Origin: Pseudohongiella spirulinae
Lineage (GTDB): Bacteria > Pseudomonadota > Gammaproteobacteria > Pseudomonadales > Pseudohongiellaceae
Reading direction: 5' to 3'
NCBI RefSeq assembly: GCF_001444425.1
Contig: NZ_CP013189.1
Coordinates: 1,550,001-1,614,000 of the forward strand
DNA length: 64,000 nucleotides
In this document: piece after piece, positions 1-11,546 of the stretch
Layout: each line of letters opens with the position of its first letter
Position numbering within the stretch: the first letter of the stretch is position 1
Notes under the pieces: model-generated
What the model was told of the DNA's origin: nothing
The model's database searches: none
Seen by the model: only the letters and a program-made list of their open reading frames with translations
Position numbers and translations under genes: made by a program

Positions 1-2303
<2,303 letters not shown>

Positions 2304-2331
2304 AACCATCGGTCAACCCGCGGAGGTCGAC

Positions 2332-2601
2332 ATGAAGATGCTTGTTTCCGGCCTGGTAGTGTTACTGATTCTGCTGCAATGGCGATTGTGGGCAGGTGAC
2401 GGAGGTATCCGCGAGCATCGACTGCTGGAACAGCAATTGATGGCGCAGCAGGCAGAAAATGAGCAACTTCGCCAACGTAACCAGATGCTGGAGCATGAGG
2501 TGCGTGATCTGAAAAATGGCGTTGACGCCATAGAAGAAAGAGCCCGAAGTGACCTGGGAATGATTCGCGAAGGTGAAACCTTCTATATGTTGATTGAATA
2601 G
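2332..2601 (+). CDS. ftsB: Cell division protein FtsB
   Basis: This is an 89-residue bitopic inner-membrane protein of the FtsQLB divisome subcomplex. A short cytoplasmic N-terminus is followed by one membrane segment (about residues 3-20) and a leucine-zipper-like coiled coil (about 25-60) rich in Glu and Gln. The frame extends upstream into eno, but the ATG at 2332 is chosen because GGAGGT lies 4 bases before it and it gives the family length (94 in Pseudomonas, 103 in E. coli). The eno-ftsB-ispD order is standard. Confidence 0.93.
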   Translation: MKMLVSGLVVLLILLQWRLWAGDGGIREHRLLEQQLMAQQAENEQLRQRNQMLEHEVRDLKNGVDAIEERARSDLGMIREGETFYMLIE

Positions 2602-2604
2602 CGT

Positions 2605-3351
2605 ATGGCCATTCATGCAGTAGTGCCTGCGGCAGGCCAGGGCAGTCGAATGCAGTCGGACAGCCCCAAACAGTACCTTGATCTGGCGGGCAGGTCGGTG
2701 CTGGAGCGGACATTGGAGGTTCTGTTGCAGATTCCTGAGCTAGCCTCGGTGACCGTTGTTCTGAATCCGGACGACACACAGGGCCCGGCACTGGTTGAAC
2801 GTTTATCGCGGGATAATAAAACGCTGCTCAGGGGATTGCCTGGAGGGCAGGAACGCTGGCAGAGTGTGGCAAACGCTCTGCAATACCTGCATGATAGCGG
2901 GTGTGGCGCTGATTGGGTGTTGGTGCACGATGCAGCCAGACCCTGTGTCCTGTCCGCTGATATTAGAGCTCTGATTGCTGCGTGTGAATTGACCGGAGTT
3001 TGCGGTGGTTTATTGGCGGTACCAGTAACAGATACTCTGAAACGGGTTGATGAATCAGGTCATGTGCAAGAGACACCGGATCGCAGCGGGGTTTGGGCCG
3101 CCTGCACGCCTCAGATGTTTCGAGTCAATGCGCTTCTGGATGCGCTTGTGCAATGCCGCTTGCGAGGACTCAACGTCACCGACGAAGCGTCTGCCATGGA
3201 GTTGCAAGGATACTCTCCAGTCGTTGTTCGATGTCACAGGCACAATATTAAAATTACCTATCCAGAAGACTTGCCGCTGGCTGCTTTAATTCTGCAGGCA
3301 CAAACATCAGCCGGCGATCGTATTGCAGATAATTTTCAGGCGCTTTTATGA
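2605..3351 (+). CDS. ispD: 2-C-methyl-D-erythritol 4-phosphate cytidylyltransferase
   Basis: IspD couples CTP with methylerythritol 4-phosphate in the MEP isoprenoid pathway. The 248-residue protein has the nucleotidyltransferase N-terminus AVVPAAGQGSRMQSDSPKQY, whose Gly, Arg and Lys residues bind CTP, plus VHDAARPC and a C-terminal NIKITYPEDL motif. It starts 3 bases after ftsB and ends in an ATGA overlap with ispF, the enzyme two steps later in the pathway. The intervening ispE is not in this window. Confidence 0.97.
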   Translation: MAIHAVVPAAGQGSRMQSDSPKQYLDLAGRSVLERTLEVLLQIPELASVTVVLNPDDTQGPALVERLSRDNKTLLRGLPGGQERWQSVANALQYLHDSGCGADWVLVHDAARPCVLSADIRALIAACELTGVCGGLLAVPVTDTLKRVDESGHVQETPDRSGVWAACTPQMFRVNALLDALVQCRLRGLNVTDEASAMELQGYSPVVVRCHRHNIKITYPEDLPLAALILQAQTSAGDRIADNFQALL

Positions 3352-3845
3352 CTCAACTTTCGGACATACGTATTGGGCACGGATATGACGCCCATCGATT
3401 TGCTGAACCTGAAGATCAACGGCCCCTGATGCTGGGCGGCGTTCACATTCCGCATGACCGTGGGCTGCTTGCCCATTCTGATGGTGATGCCCTGATTCAT
3501 GCCTTGTGTGATGCGTTGCTTGGCGCGTTGGGCAGGGGTGATATTGGTCGCCATTTTCCGGATAACGACGCCAGTTATAAGGACGTTGATAGCTGTGTTC
3601 TACTGACACAGGTAATGAGCATGGTGCACAAAGAGGGCTGGCGGCTGGTTAACACGGATTTGACAATTCTGGCGCAGGAGCCCCGCATGTCACCCCATAT
3701 TGAGGCCATGAGAGAACAGATGGCCGGACTGCTGAGCGTTTCAGCTGAATGTGTCAATGTAAAAGCATCAACAACTGAAGGCATGGGTTTTGTCGGACGC
3801 CGTGAAGGTATAGAAACTCATGCAGTGGTGTTGCTTGGCCGCTAA
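3348..3845 (+). CDS. ispF: 2-C-methyl-D-erythritol 2,4-cyclodiphosphate synthase
   Basis: This 165-residue trimeric enzyme makes MEcPP from CDP-methylerythritol 2-phosphate. The N-terminal RIGHGYDAHRF supplies the metal-binding Asp and His, HSDGDALIHALCDALLGA is the family signature, and the C-terminal NVKASTTEGMGFVGRREG completes the fold. It shares four bases with the end of ispD, so translation is coupled. Downstream truD begins about 34 bases after its stop. Confidence 0.97.
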   Translation: MTQLSDIRIGHGYDAHRFAEPEDQRPLMLGGVHIPHDRGLLAHSDGDALIHALCDALLGALGRGDIGRHFPDNDASYKDVDSCVLLTQVMSMVHKEGWRLVNTDLTILAQEPRMSPHIEAMREQMAGLLSVSAECVNVKASTTEGMGFVGRREGIETHAVVLLGR

Positions 3846-3879
3846 CTTGCAGATCCACCCCGCAGACCTGAGTAACTTG

Positions 3880-4905
3880 ATGCACAATTTGCCTCGCGCT
3901 TATGGGCAGGTTGCTGTGCAGGGCTTATTTAAGCAACGTCCCGAGGATTTCAGAGTAACAGAGCAACTCGGTTTTACCTGCAGCGGTGAAGGCGAGCACC
4001 TTTGGGTTCGTATCCAGAAAATTGCTCTGAATACTGTTGAAGTGGCTGATCGGCTTGCCAGAGCAGCCGGTGTAAGCAACAGGGAGGTCAGCTATTCCGG
4101 ACTTAAGGACCGGCAGGGAGTGTGCTCACAATGGTTCAGTATACATAATGCCGCCTTGCGTCCTGAGCAATTAAGAATCTGTGAGAATGACAATCTGCGT
4201 ATTATGGAAGTTGTCAGGAACGGCCGTAAATTACGCCGAGGAGCACACAAAGGCAATTCGTTTTATATCCGGATTCGTCAGCTTTCCGGGTCTGAGTACA
4301 GGCAGAATTTGCTAAACAGGCTGATGCTGATTCAGCAAGGCGGTGTTCCCAATTATTTTGGCGAGCAACGCTTCGGCTACGACAACCTGAACAAGGCGAC
4401 AGCGCTTTTTGAAGGAAAAGTGGGTAGAATTTCCCGCCATCAACGTGGACTGCTGCTTTCCTCAGCTCGCTCCGCCCTCTTTAATGTGTTGCTGGCGAAC
4501 CGGGTTGAGACCGGAACCTGGAACAGCAGACTGTCAGGTGATGTATTCAATCTTGAAGGCACGGCCAGTGTTTTTGCCGATGAGCAGAATGATCCGAAAA
4601 TTGATGATCGCCTGGCGGAACTTGATATACACCCGACTGGTCCCATGTGGGGGGCGGGCGAGCTGAAAACGCAAGGCGAGGCAAAGGCGCTTGAAGAAGA
4701 CTTGCTGGCTCACTGGCCGATATATTGCCAGGGTCTTCAGCGTCTGGGGCTTAAACAGGAACGGCGCAGTTTGCGTCTGGCCGTGAAGAGTTTACACTAT
4801 TGTTTTTGCGCCGATGACAGCCTGGAGCTGTCTTTCAATCTACCGACAGGTACCTATGCAACTGCAGTTCTTCATGAGTTGCTGGGGTATCAGACACAGA
4901 AGTAA
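3880..4905 (+). CDS. truD: tRNA pseudouridine(13) synthase TruD
   Basis: TruD isomerises U13 of tRNA-Glu. The 341-residue version starting at the ATG at 3880 matches the usual length (349 in E. coli). The frame is open upstream to 3820 within ispF, but that start would add 20 residues with no family similarity. The catalytic Asp lies in YSGLKDRQG; PNYFGEQRFGYDNLN is the conserved second motif. The chosen start has no clear Shine-Dalgarno sequence, so it is uncertain. In Pseudomonas surE usually follows; here pcm follows directly. Confidence 0.93.
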   Translation: MHNLPRAYGQVAVQGLFKQRPEDFRVTEQLGFTCSGEGEHLWVRIQKIALNTVEVADRLARAAGVSNREVSYSGLKDRQGVCSQWFSIHNAALRPEQLRICENDNLRIMEVVRNGRKLRRGAHKGNSFYIRIRQLSGSEYRQNLLNRLMLIQQGGVPNYFGEQRFGYDNLNKATALFEGKVGRISRHQRGLLLSSARSALFNVLLANRVETGTWNSRLSGDVFNLEGTASVFADEQNDPKIDDRLAELDIHPTGPMWGAGELKTQGEAKALEEDLLAHWPIYCQGLQRLGLKQERRSLRLAVKSLHYCFCADDSLELSFNLPTGTYATAVLHELLGYQTQK

Positions 4906-4911
4906 CAGATT

Positions 4912-5589
4912 GTGAATACACCAAACCTTGCCGGTATCGGCATGACGTCCCAGCGAACCCGAGAGCGGATGATAGCGTCCCTGCTCGATAAAGGCATCAA
5001 GAACTGGGCAGTACTTGATGTGATGCGAACTACACCCCGCCATATTTTTCTGGATGAAGCGCTTGCACACCGAGCCTACGAGGATACGGCCCTGCCAATT
5101 GGATTCAGCCAGACAATCTCACAACCCTATGTGGTGGCGCGCATGACCGAGGCGGTCCTGGCCGGGCGTAGCGGGCGTCTATCGCGTGTGCTTGAAATTG
5201 GCACAGGTTGCGGCTATCAGACAGCCATTATCGCGCAACTGGCCGATCGTGTCTGGAGTGTCGAACGGATACAGCCCTTGCTGGATAAGGCCCGCAAGAA
5301 CCTGGGGCTGCTAAAAATCCGTAATGTTCGCAGCAAACATGATGACGGCAGTCTGGGTTGGCCCGAGTATGGTCCTTTTGACGCCATTATCGCGGCAGCA
5401 GCACCTCAACAGGTTCCGGAGGAGTTGTTGCAGCAACTGGCTGATGGCGGGAGATTGGTGATTCCGGTTGGCAGCGAACGGGGCGGCCAGGAGTTAAGAC
5501 TGATTGAGCGCTCCGCAGACGAATTTCACACACAGATTCTGGAGGCGGTCAATTTTGTGCCGCTTTATTTGGGACAGGTTCAGTATTAA
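4912..5589 (+). CDS. pcm: Protein-L-isoaspartate O-methyltransferase
   Basis: Pcm methylates L-isoaspartyl residues to start repair of aged proteins, using SAM. The 225-residue reading starts at a GTG 6 bases after truD; an ATG at 4942 (MTSQRTRERM) would give 215 residues, nearer the 211 of Pseudomonas, and is equally possible. Motifs seen are ALPIGFSQTISQPYVVARMTE and the SAM-binding VLEIGTGCGYQTAI followed by the acidic VERIQPLLDKAR. It abuts the DUF368 gene with no gap. The pcm-nlpD-rpoS linkage is classical, and Pcm is a stationary-phase function. Confidence 0.95.
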   Translation: MNTPNLAGIGMTSQRTRERMIASLLDKGIKNWAVLDVMRTTPRHIFLDEALAHRAYEDTALPIGFSQTISQPYVVARMTEAVLAGRSGRLSRVLEIGTGCGYQTAIIAQLADRVWSVERIQPLLDKARKNLGLLKIRNVRSKHDDGSLGWPEYGPFDAIIAAAAPQQVPEELLQQLADGGRLVIPVGSERGGQELRLIERSADEFHTQILEAVNFVPLYLGQVQY

Positions 5590-6465
5590 ATGGACATAAA
5601 CGGCAAAGCTCGCATCAGTCTGTTTCTGAAAGGCATGGCCATGGGTATTGCCGATGCGGTCCCGGGTGTATCCGGTGGCACAATAGCCGTGATCAGCGGA
5701 ATTTACGAAAATCTGGTAAATGCACTGCGCTCCTGTAATCCCGTCTCCTTGCAGGTGCTTTGGCGACGTGGTCCCGCTGCATTCTGGCGGACGATTCATG
5801 GTTCTTTTTTGCTGACGCTGGGGCTTGGCATCTTAAGCAGCCTGATAATCATGGCTAACGCAGTGATCTGGCTGCTGGACCATCATCGGTTGCTGGTGAT
5901 GGCGTTTTTTATAGGATTGATATTGGCATCCTGTTTTTTGTTGAGTAAACAAATCAGCCGCTGGGATGTGCGTGCGCTGTGCCTGTTTGGGGCTGGCTTT
6001 TTATTAACGGCTGTGACCGCCTGGTTTAATCCGGTGTCGGGCAGCGATCATCTTTTTTACGTGTTTGTGAGTGGTGCGATAGCCATTTGTGCCATGATTC
6101 TGCCAGGAATATCCGGGGCCTTTATACTGATTCTGCTGGGCATGTATGAGTATGTGCTGGACGCGTTACGACAAATGGATCTGTTAGTGATAGCTGTTTT
6201 TGCATCTGGCTGTGCAATTGGTCTTCTTGGTTTTTCACATGTCCTGTCGTGGACTTTTTATTATTATCGAGAGCAGACCTATGCCACACTGACAGGCATG
6301 CTGGCCGCCTCTTTGCTGGTACTGTGGCCTGGTCAGCAAGTTGCCGACTCAAGCTTGTCAGGCATTGTTGCCGCTACAGGCCTGGCATGTCTGGGGGGAG
6401 CACTCATTGTTTTGTTTGCGAAACTGTCGGCAAAATCCCTATCAGAGGACGGGGCTGTCACATGA
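5590..6465 (+). CDS. DUF368 family undecaprenyl-phosphate transporter (PopT-like)
   Basis: This is a 291-residue polytopic inner-membrane protein with roughly eight hydrophobic segments. The N-terminal FLKGMAMGIADAVPGVSGGT and the later ICAMILPGISGAFILILLGM are the paired Gly/Pro-rich signatures of DUF368. DUF368 proteins (PopT) have been reported to return undecaprenyl phosphate to the cytoplasmic face for reuse in envelope synthesis; function here is assigned by family. The gene starts on the base after pcm's stop and its TGA overlaps the nlpD ATG, so it sits within the pcm-nlpD-rpoS run, next to another envelope gene. Confidence 0.88.
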   Translation: MDINGKARISLFLKGMAMGIADAVPGVSGGTIAVISGIYENLVNALRSCNPVSLQVLWRRGPAAFWRTIHGSFLLTLGLGILSSLIIMANAVIWLLDHHRLLVMAFFIGLILASCFLLSKQISRWDVRALCLFGAGFLLTAVTAWFNPVSGSDHLFYVFVSGAIAICAMILPGISGAFILILLGMYEYVLDALRQMDLLVIAVFASGCAIGLLGFSHVLSWTFYYYREQTYATLTGMLAASLLVLWPGQQVADSSLSGIVAATGLACLGGALIVLFAKLSAKSLSEDGAVT

Positions 6466-7436
6466 AAAAAATGCCTTTGCTGTTCATGTCTTTCTTGTTG
6501 GTCCTGGGTTGTGCCAGTTCGTATGAGGCGCCGATTGATGACAGGAGTGACCAGCTGGTTCGTGAGCGCGCTGTTATCATTGAAAGTGGCCAGTCAATAG
6601 AAAGCACTGCGCGTAGAACGCCGGCCAGCGTGACTTCTTCATCGGGCGCCGGGCAGGATACTGTCGGGTCCAGTGAAACTGTGGTGAGGGCTGTTACTGT
6701 CGGCGGGGGTATTCGACGGGTGACTGAGCGGGTAGTCAGTGAAACAGGTTCATCCGCTCAGGACTCAACCCTGGCGGCGCAGACGCATGTTGTCGTGCGA
6801 GGTGACACCTTGTATTCGATTGCCTGGAATTATGATCTGGACGTCCGCACGCTGGCGTTGATAAATCAGCTAAATCCGCCGTACACAATTTTCCCGGGTC
6901 AACGTCTGCGCGTAAGCGCCGATGATGTGGCCAGTTCTACACTCAGCCAGATGCCATCGATTCCTGCTTCACCCGCCGGCGAGGAGAACATAAGCAGAGC
7001 GGGCAATCGACCCCAGTCGGCGATAGATGCCAGACGCACTGGCAGCGTTAATACCCGACAGGTTGACGGTGTTACCTGGCAATGGCCTGCTGATGGTCGC
7101 TTGCTTGCTACCTTCACCGCGAATGGAGCGAGTCGAGGGCTTGATATCGCAGGCATGCGCGGAGATCCCGTATATGCGGCTGCTGATGGCGATGTGGTTT
7201 ATGCGGGGCAGGGGATTCAGGGTGCCGGCAATCTGATTATTCTTCGCCACAGCGCACGCTTTCTCAGTGCCTATATGCACAATAGCCTGATGCTGGTTCA
7301 GGAAGGTGATCGCATCCGAGCCGGTGACAAAATTGCAGAATTCGGCACGGGTCCCACCGGTCGTGACATGCTGCACTTTGAGGTCCGGGTTGATGGCAAG
7401 CCCGCTGATCCGGTGCAGTTTTTGCCTGCAAGGTAA
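6462..7436 (+). CDS. nlpD: NlpD: LysM/M23 lipoprotein activator of septal amidase
   Basis: This 324-residue protein starts at the ATG overlapping the preceding stop; the frame is open further upstream inside DUF368, but only this start gives a signal peptide and lipobox (VLGC, Cys17). A LysM domain (VVRGDTLYSIAWNYDLDVRT, about residues 108-150) binds peptidoglycan and a C-terminal M23 domain (about 205-320) follows. The M23 metal site is degenerate: the first His position is Arg in RGLDIAG, although DMLHFEVR retains a late His. This is typical of NlpD, which activates AmiC instead of cutting the wall itself. In E. coli nlpD contains an rpoS promoter. Confidence 0.95.
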   Translation: MKKMPLLFMSFLLVLGCASSYEAPIDDRSDQLVRERAVIIESGQSIESTARRTPASVTSSSGAGQDTVGSSETVVRAVTVGGGIRRVTERVVSETGSSAQDSTLAAQTHVVVRGDTLYSIAWNYDLDVRTLALINQLNPPYTIFPGQRLRVSADDVASSTLSQMPSIPASPAGEENISRAGNRPQSAIDARRTGSVNTRQVDGVTWQWPADGRLLATFTANGASRGLDIAGMRGDPVYAAADGDVVYAGQGIQGAGNLIILRHSARFLSAYMHNSLMLVQEGDRIRAGDKIAEFGTGPTGRDMLHFEVRVDGKPADPVQFLPAR

Positions 7437-7448
7437 GTAATATTGGCA

Positions 7449-7466
7449 TTGTGACATGGCTCACAA
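7449..7466. promoter_or_regulatory. CRP/Vfr-type binding site upstream of rpoS
   Basis: TTGTGA-CATGGC-TCACAA is a perfect inverted repeat containing TGTGA-N6-TCACA, identical to the core of the E. coli CRP consensus. It lies in the 106-base gap between nlpD and rpoS, centred about 85 bases before the rpoS start, which suits an activator of an rpoS promoter inside this gap. I could not identify a convincing -35/-10 pair. It is a sequence match only; binding is inferred. Confidence 0.7.
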
Positions 7467-7542
7467 TTCGCTAAACCGGTAGTTGATTCATTTCTTCGGT
7501 GTGTTAGCGTAACGATCGTTCGTTTAAAAACACACACAAGGA

Positions 7543-8400
7543 ATGGTTGTTGATATGGATTATTCGATCGCGGCATTGGATGCCGAAACCAGCTATATTC
7601 GTGATATTTCCCGCTTTCGTGTTCTCAAATTTGATGACGAAGTAAACCTGGCCAGAGCCTCGCGTCAGGGCTGTGAGCATGGTCGGCAGGCGATGATCCG
7701 GCATAATTTGCGATTGGTTGTCAGCATGGCGCGCCGTTACCGCAATCGCGGTCTGGCATTGATGGATCTGGTCGAAGAGGGCAATCTTGGATTGATAACA
7801 GCCGTTGATAAATACGACCCCGAGCGGGGTTATCGTTTTTCTACTTATGCGACCTGGTGGATACGTCAAAATATTGAACGGGCAATCATGAATCATGCGC
7901 GCAATGTCCGGCTGCCGGTTCACGTCATCAAGAATATCAGTCAGTGTCGACGACAGCAGCAGAAGCTGTATGCAGAGCTGGGACGTGAGCCGAGCAGAAC
8001 CGAGCTGGCGGAATACGTCAATATGCCGCTGGCGACTCTGGATGCTTTGCTGGATTGCCACGAGTCCAGTCAGGATGCAGCAATGATTGTTCCTGAGCCT
8101 GACGAGCTGTGTGCTCGCGAGTATCTCGACAGAATCTCACCTGTAGATCCGGCGGAACACATCTACGCGGAGTCACGAGACCGGACGTTGAAGAGATGGG
8201 TATCAGCACTCAACAAAAGACAGCGCGCTGTGATAGAACGCCGTTATGGCCTGAATGGACACAAGGCTGACACGCTGGAAAATGTTGGTCTCGAGATCTG
8301 CCTGACGCGAGAACGTGTCAGGCAGTTGCAAATCGAGGGATTGAGACGCCTCAGACGAATGGCGAACGCCGAGGGGTGTGATCTGGATTCATTCCTGTAG
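7543..8400 (+). CDS. rpoS: RNA polymerase sigma factor RpoS (short form)
   Basis: This is the general stress/stationary-phase sigma factor, 285 residues against 330 in E. coli. Region 1.2-2 is well conserved (RHNLRLVVSMARRYRNRGLALMD at about 57-79, then FSTYATWWIRQNIERAIMNHARNVRLP). Region 3 is recognisable, and region 4.2 has LTRERVRQLQIEGLRRLR near the C-terminus. The N-terminal extension (most of region 1.1) is missing. The AAGGA Shine-Dalgarno sequence almost touches the ATG at 7543, so the ATG at 7555 (281 residues) may be the real start. nlpD lies directly upstream, and a CRP-type box occupies the intergenic gap. Confidence 0.92.
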   Translation: MVVDMDYSIAALDAETSYIRDISRFRVLKFDDEVNLARASRQGCEHGRQAMIRHNLRLVVSMARRYRNRGLALMDLVEEGNLGLITAVDKYDPERGYRFSTYATWWIRQNIERAIMNHARNVRLPVHVIKNISQCRRQQQKLYAELGREPSRTELAEYVNMPLATLDALLDCHESSQDAAMIVPEPDELCAREYLDRISPVDPAEHIYAESRDRTLKRWVSALNKRQRAVIERRYGLNGHKADTLENVGLEICLTRERVRQLQIEGLRRLRRMANAEGCDLDSFL

Positions 8401-8416
8401 TCGATGTTCTGAGCTA

Positions 8417-8743
8417 TCAGCCCTTGACCAGGTGCTCGATTTTGCCAGGCACGCCGTTCCATTTTTCGGCATCGTCCATTGGCGGTTTCATCTGGGTAAT
8501 GTTGGGCCATTTTTCGGCAAGTTCAGCATTCAGATCCAGGAACTGTTTCTGATCATCAGGTAGTTCATCTTCGGCAAAGATGGCATCCACAGGACATTCT
8601 GGTTCACAAAGAGCGCAATCGATGCACTCATCCGGATGTATTACCAGAAAATTGGGTCCCTCATAAAAGCAGTCAACCGGGCAGACTTCCACACAATCAG
8701 TGTGTTTACAGTTGATACAATTTTCACCGACTACAAATGTCAT
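8417..8743 (-). CDS. fdxA: Ferredoxin FdxA (7Fe type)
   Basis: This is a 108-residue low-potential ferredoxin with one [3Fe-4S] and one [4Fe-4S] cluster. Cys ligands are in [14 protein letters not shown] near the N-terminus and [12 protein letters not shown] at about residues 39-50. The frame is open 34 codons upstream, but the ATG at 8743 gives the conserved MTFVV start and family length (107 in Pseudomonas). It converges on rpoS, with 16 bases between the stops, and is transcribed in the same direction as mutS. The rpoS-fdxA-mutS arrangement is typical of Pseudomonas relatives. Confidence 0.96.
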   Translation of the reverse strand: MTFVVGENCINCKHTDCVEVCPVDCFYEGPNFLVIHPDECIDCALCEPECPVDAIFAEDELPDDQKQFLDLNAELAEKWPNITQMKPPMDDAEKWNGVPGKIEHLVKG

Positions 8744-8848
8744 GTTGTGTTCCAGTCCTGTATTAGCGATGCGTCTTGAAAACGAAGCGGCATTATAAGG
8801 TACCTTGCTGCTATCGGCAAAGACCTCAGGTGTTTTGACTGCCAAGCC

Positions 8849-11479
8849 TCAGGAGCAGCTCTGTTTGAGTTGATATAGCAGATCCATGGCCTGGCGAGGT
8901 GTCAGAGCGTCAGGATCGAGCTCTCTCAGCCTGTCAACTACTGGATGATCCGGTGATACAAACAGATCATCCTGTATGGGACCCTGGCACGACAGCGCAG
9001 GTTTGCCGGCCAGCTTTTCGAGAGCCAGTAATTTTTGGCGTGCCTGCTGGATGACATCCGGCGGTATGCCTGCCAGTTGGGCAACCTGCAGCCCATAGCT
9101 CTGATTGGCCGGACCCGGTTTTACCGTGTGCATAAAAACGATACCTTGCTGGTGTTCAGTGGCATCAAGGTGCACGTTGTCGATTTGCGGGTAAGAGTCG
9201 GCTAATACAGTCAGCTCAAAATAATGGGTTGCAAAAAGGGTCAATGCACCGATTTTATCGGCGATATGCAAGGCGCAGGCCCAGGCCAGTGATAAACCGT
9301 CGAATGTAGATGTACCGCGGCCAACCTCATCCATCAGCACAAGACTGTTGGCTGAGGCATTATGCAAAATATTGGCAGTCTCGGTCATTTCGACCATAAA
9401 GGTAGAGCGCCCGCCAGCCAGATCGTCGGATGAGCCTATGCGGGTGAAAATCCGGTCAATCGGTCCGATTGAGGCGGCGCTGGCAGGTACATGGCTGCCG
9501 CAAAAAGCCAGCAGCACGATGAGCGCGGTCTGCCTCATATAGGTAGATTTTCCGCCCATATTCGGACCGGTAATAATCAACATCTGTCGCTGTGCGCTCA
9601 AATGCGTGTCATTGGCAACAAATTGTGTTTCCAGAACCTGCTCGACAACCGGGTGGCGGCCCTGAGTGATATTGACTTCTGTGTGCTCGACCAGGACAGG
9701 CTGGACCCAGTTCAGATTCAGTGCCCGATCGGCAAAATTACAAAGCACGTCAAGTTCCGCCAGTGCAGCTGCCGAGCCTTGCAGTTCCGCAAGAAATTCT
9801 CCGGCTTCCTGCATAAGCCGGTCGTAAAGATCTTTTTCGCGCGCCAGCGCCTTACTGTTGGCGCTGAGGACTTTATCCTCGAATGTTTTAAGCTCCGGGG
9901 TAATAAAACGTTCGGCATTCTTCAGGGTCTGGCGACGCTGGTATTCAGCGGGCATCTGTTCTGCCTGCGCTTTGCTGACCTCTATGAAGTAACCGTGAAC
10001 ACGGTTATAACCGACTTTCAGAGTACTCAGGCCAGTGCGCTGCTTCTCGCGCAGCTCCAGATCAATCAGATATTGTCCGGCATTAGAGCTCAGGCTGCGT
10101 AATTCATCCAGTTGGGCATCGTAACCCTCAGCAATGACGCCGCCTTCTCGAATAACAACCGGTGGGTTTGCAACGAGCGCGTGACTCAGTAGCTGACAAA
10201 GCTGCGGAAATTCGCTGATCCGCTGAGCCAGTTTTTTAACTCTGTCGCTTTGCGTTGCCCGAGATGCGGTGGTCAGAATCTGCTGAAGCTCTGGCAGTGC
10301 TGCCAGAGCGTCACGCAGGCGGGCCATGTCACGCGGCCGAGCGCTGCCCAGCGCCACCCGCGCCAGGATGCGCTCAAGGTCGCCAATTTTTTTTAATATC
10401 GGTTGTATGGTTTCAAAGTGGTAGTTCTGCAGCAGGTCGGCAACAGTTTGCTGGCGATGTCTCAGTTCTGTGCCAAAGCGCAGCGGCCGGTTAAGCCAGC
10501 GGTTCAACAGGCGGCTGCCCATTGTTGTTGCTGTCTTGTCTATGACCGACATCAGCGTATTGCCGGACCCGCCATTGAGGTTGCGGTCAATTTCCAGGTT
10601 GCGGCGACTGGCAGCATCCAGAATCAGGGCGTCGTCAGGCTGTTCAACCTGGACAGTCTGGATATGCGGCAGTTCCGAACGCTGAGTGTCCTTTACATAG
10701 CTCAGCAGGGCTCCGGCGGCGCGTATAGCCTGTAATCGGTGCTCAAAGTCAAAGCCCCGCAGGTCCCGTGATCTGAAATGGGAGGTCAGTTGCCGGTAAC
10801 ATGTATCAGTGTCAAATTCCCAGACCGGTCGGCGCCGCGCTCCGATTCGTGAGCTGATCTCTGCGGGCAATGAGAGACTGTCGTCGAATAGCAACTCGGA
10901 CGGTTGTAACCTTTCCACCTCAGCCAGCATGGCTTCATGGCCGCTGACCTCGCACACCCTGAAGCGGCCGCCGCTGACATCCATCCAGGCCAGACCATAT
11001 TCAGGCCTGGAAGATGAGGTTTTATGTCCTGTCACGGCTAATACTATGCAGTCACGGCGCTCTTTCAGAAGCGCCTCATCGCTGACAGTGCCCGGGGTAA
11101 CAATTCTCACCACCTGACGCTCCACCGGCCCTTTGCTGGTGGCAGGGTCGCCTGTTTGCTCACAGATTGCAACGGAGAAGCCCAGTTCAACCAGCCTGGC
11201 CAGATAACGCTCGGCTGAATGATATGGAACTCCGCACATAGGAATTGGTTTGCCGTCCGAATGACCTCTTGCTGTCAGCGTAATATCCAGCAATTCTGCG
11301 GCCTTGGTAGCATCGTCAAAAAACAGCTCGTAGAAATCACCCATACGATAGAACAACAGATGTTCGGGCTGCTGGGCCTTGATGCGTAGAAACTGTTGCA
11401 TCATCGGGGTGTGTGCGGAGAGATCCGAAGTGGTCAAAACGGCATCCTGCTGCTGGAGATGGGTGGCTATTATAGACAT
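8849..11479 (-). CDS. mutS: DNA mismatch repair protein MutS
   Basis: MutS is the mismatch-recognition ATPase of post-replicative repair. The start at 11479 gives 876 residues (853 in E. coli); the frame is open to 11554, but that would overlap the divergent pncC and adds unconserved sequence. The mismatch-binding motif [11 protein letters not shown] is at about residues 42-52. The ATPase has Walker [14 protein letters not shown], the [19 protein letters not shown] signature and the ATHYFELT motif. The C-terminal tail is standard. It reads away from pncC-recA and toward fdxA. Confidence 0.97.
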   Translation of the reverse strand: MSIIATHLQQQDAVLTTSDLSAHTPMMQQFLRIKAQQPEHLLFYRMGDFYELFFDDATKAAELLDITLTARGHSDGKPIPMCGVPYHSAERYLARLVELGFSVAICEQTGDPATSKGPVERQVVRIVTPGTVSDEALLKERRDCIVLAVTGHKTSSSRPEYGLAWMDVSGGRFRVCEVSGHEAMLAEVERLQPSELLFDDSLSLPAEISSRIGARRRPVWEFDTDTCYRQLTSHFRSRDLRGFDFEHRLQAIRAAGALLSYVKDTQRSELPHIQTVQVEQPDDALILDAASRRNLEIDRNLNGGSGNTLMSVIDKTATTMGSRLLNRWLNRPLRFGTELRHRQQTVADLLQNYHFETIQPILKKIGDLERILARVALGSARPRDMARLRDALAALPELQQILTTASRATQSDRVKKLAQRISEFPQLCQLLSHALVANPPVVIREGGVIAEGYDAQLDELRSLSSNAGQYLIDLELREKQRTGLSTLKVGYNRVHGYFIEVSKAQAEQMPAEYQRRQTLKNAERFITPELKTFEDKVLSANSKALAREKDLYDRLMQEAGEFLAELQGSAAALAELDVLCNFADRALNLNWVQPVLVEHTEVNITQGRHPVVEQVLETQFVANDTHLSAQRQMLIITGPNMGGKSTYMRQTALIVLLAFCGSHVPASAASIGPIDRIFTRIGSSDDLAGGRSTFMVEMTETANILHNASANSLVLMDEVGRGTSTFDGLSLAWACALHIADKIGALTLFATHYFELTVLADSYPQIDNVHLDATEHQQGIVFMHTVKPGPANQSYGLQVAQLAGIPPDVIQQARQKLLALEKLAGKPALSCQGPIQDDLFVSPDHPVVDRLRELDPDALTPRQAMDLLYQLKQSCS

Positions 11480-11546
11480 AGCGACGTGAAAATCGAACTG
11501 CTGCAAACCGTACAGTTTTTTCACATCGAATGCTAGACTGCGCGCC

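Noticed and set aside
7511-7520. Palindrome AACGATCGTT before rpoS
   Set aside because: At 10 bp it is short enough to occur by chance and matches no operator I know.
8417-8845. Longer FdxA with a 34-residue N-terminal extension
   Set aside because: The extension is not part of the family; the internal ATG gives the conserved MTFVV start and normal length.
11501-11515. CTG-N9-CAG resembling a LexA box between mutS and pncC
   Set aside because: The spacing is one base short of the required CTG-N10-CAG and the flanks do not match.
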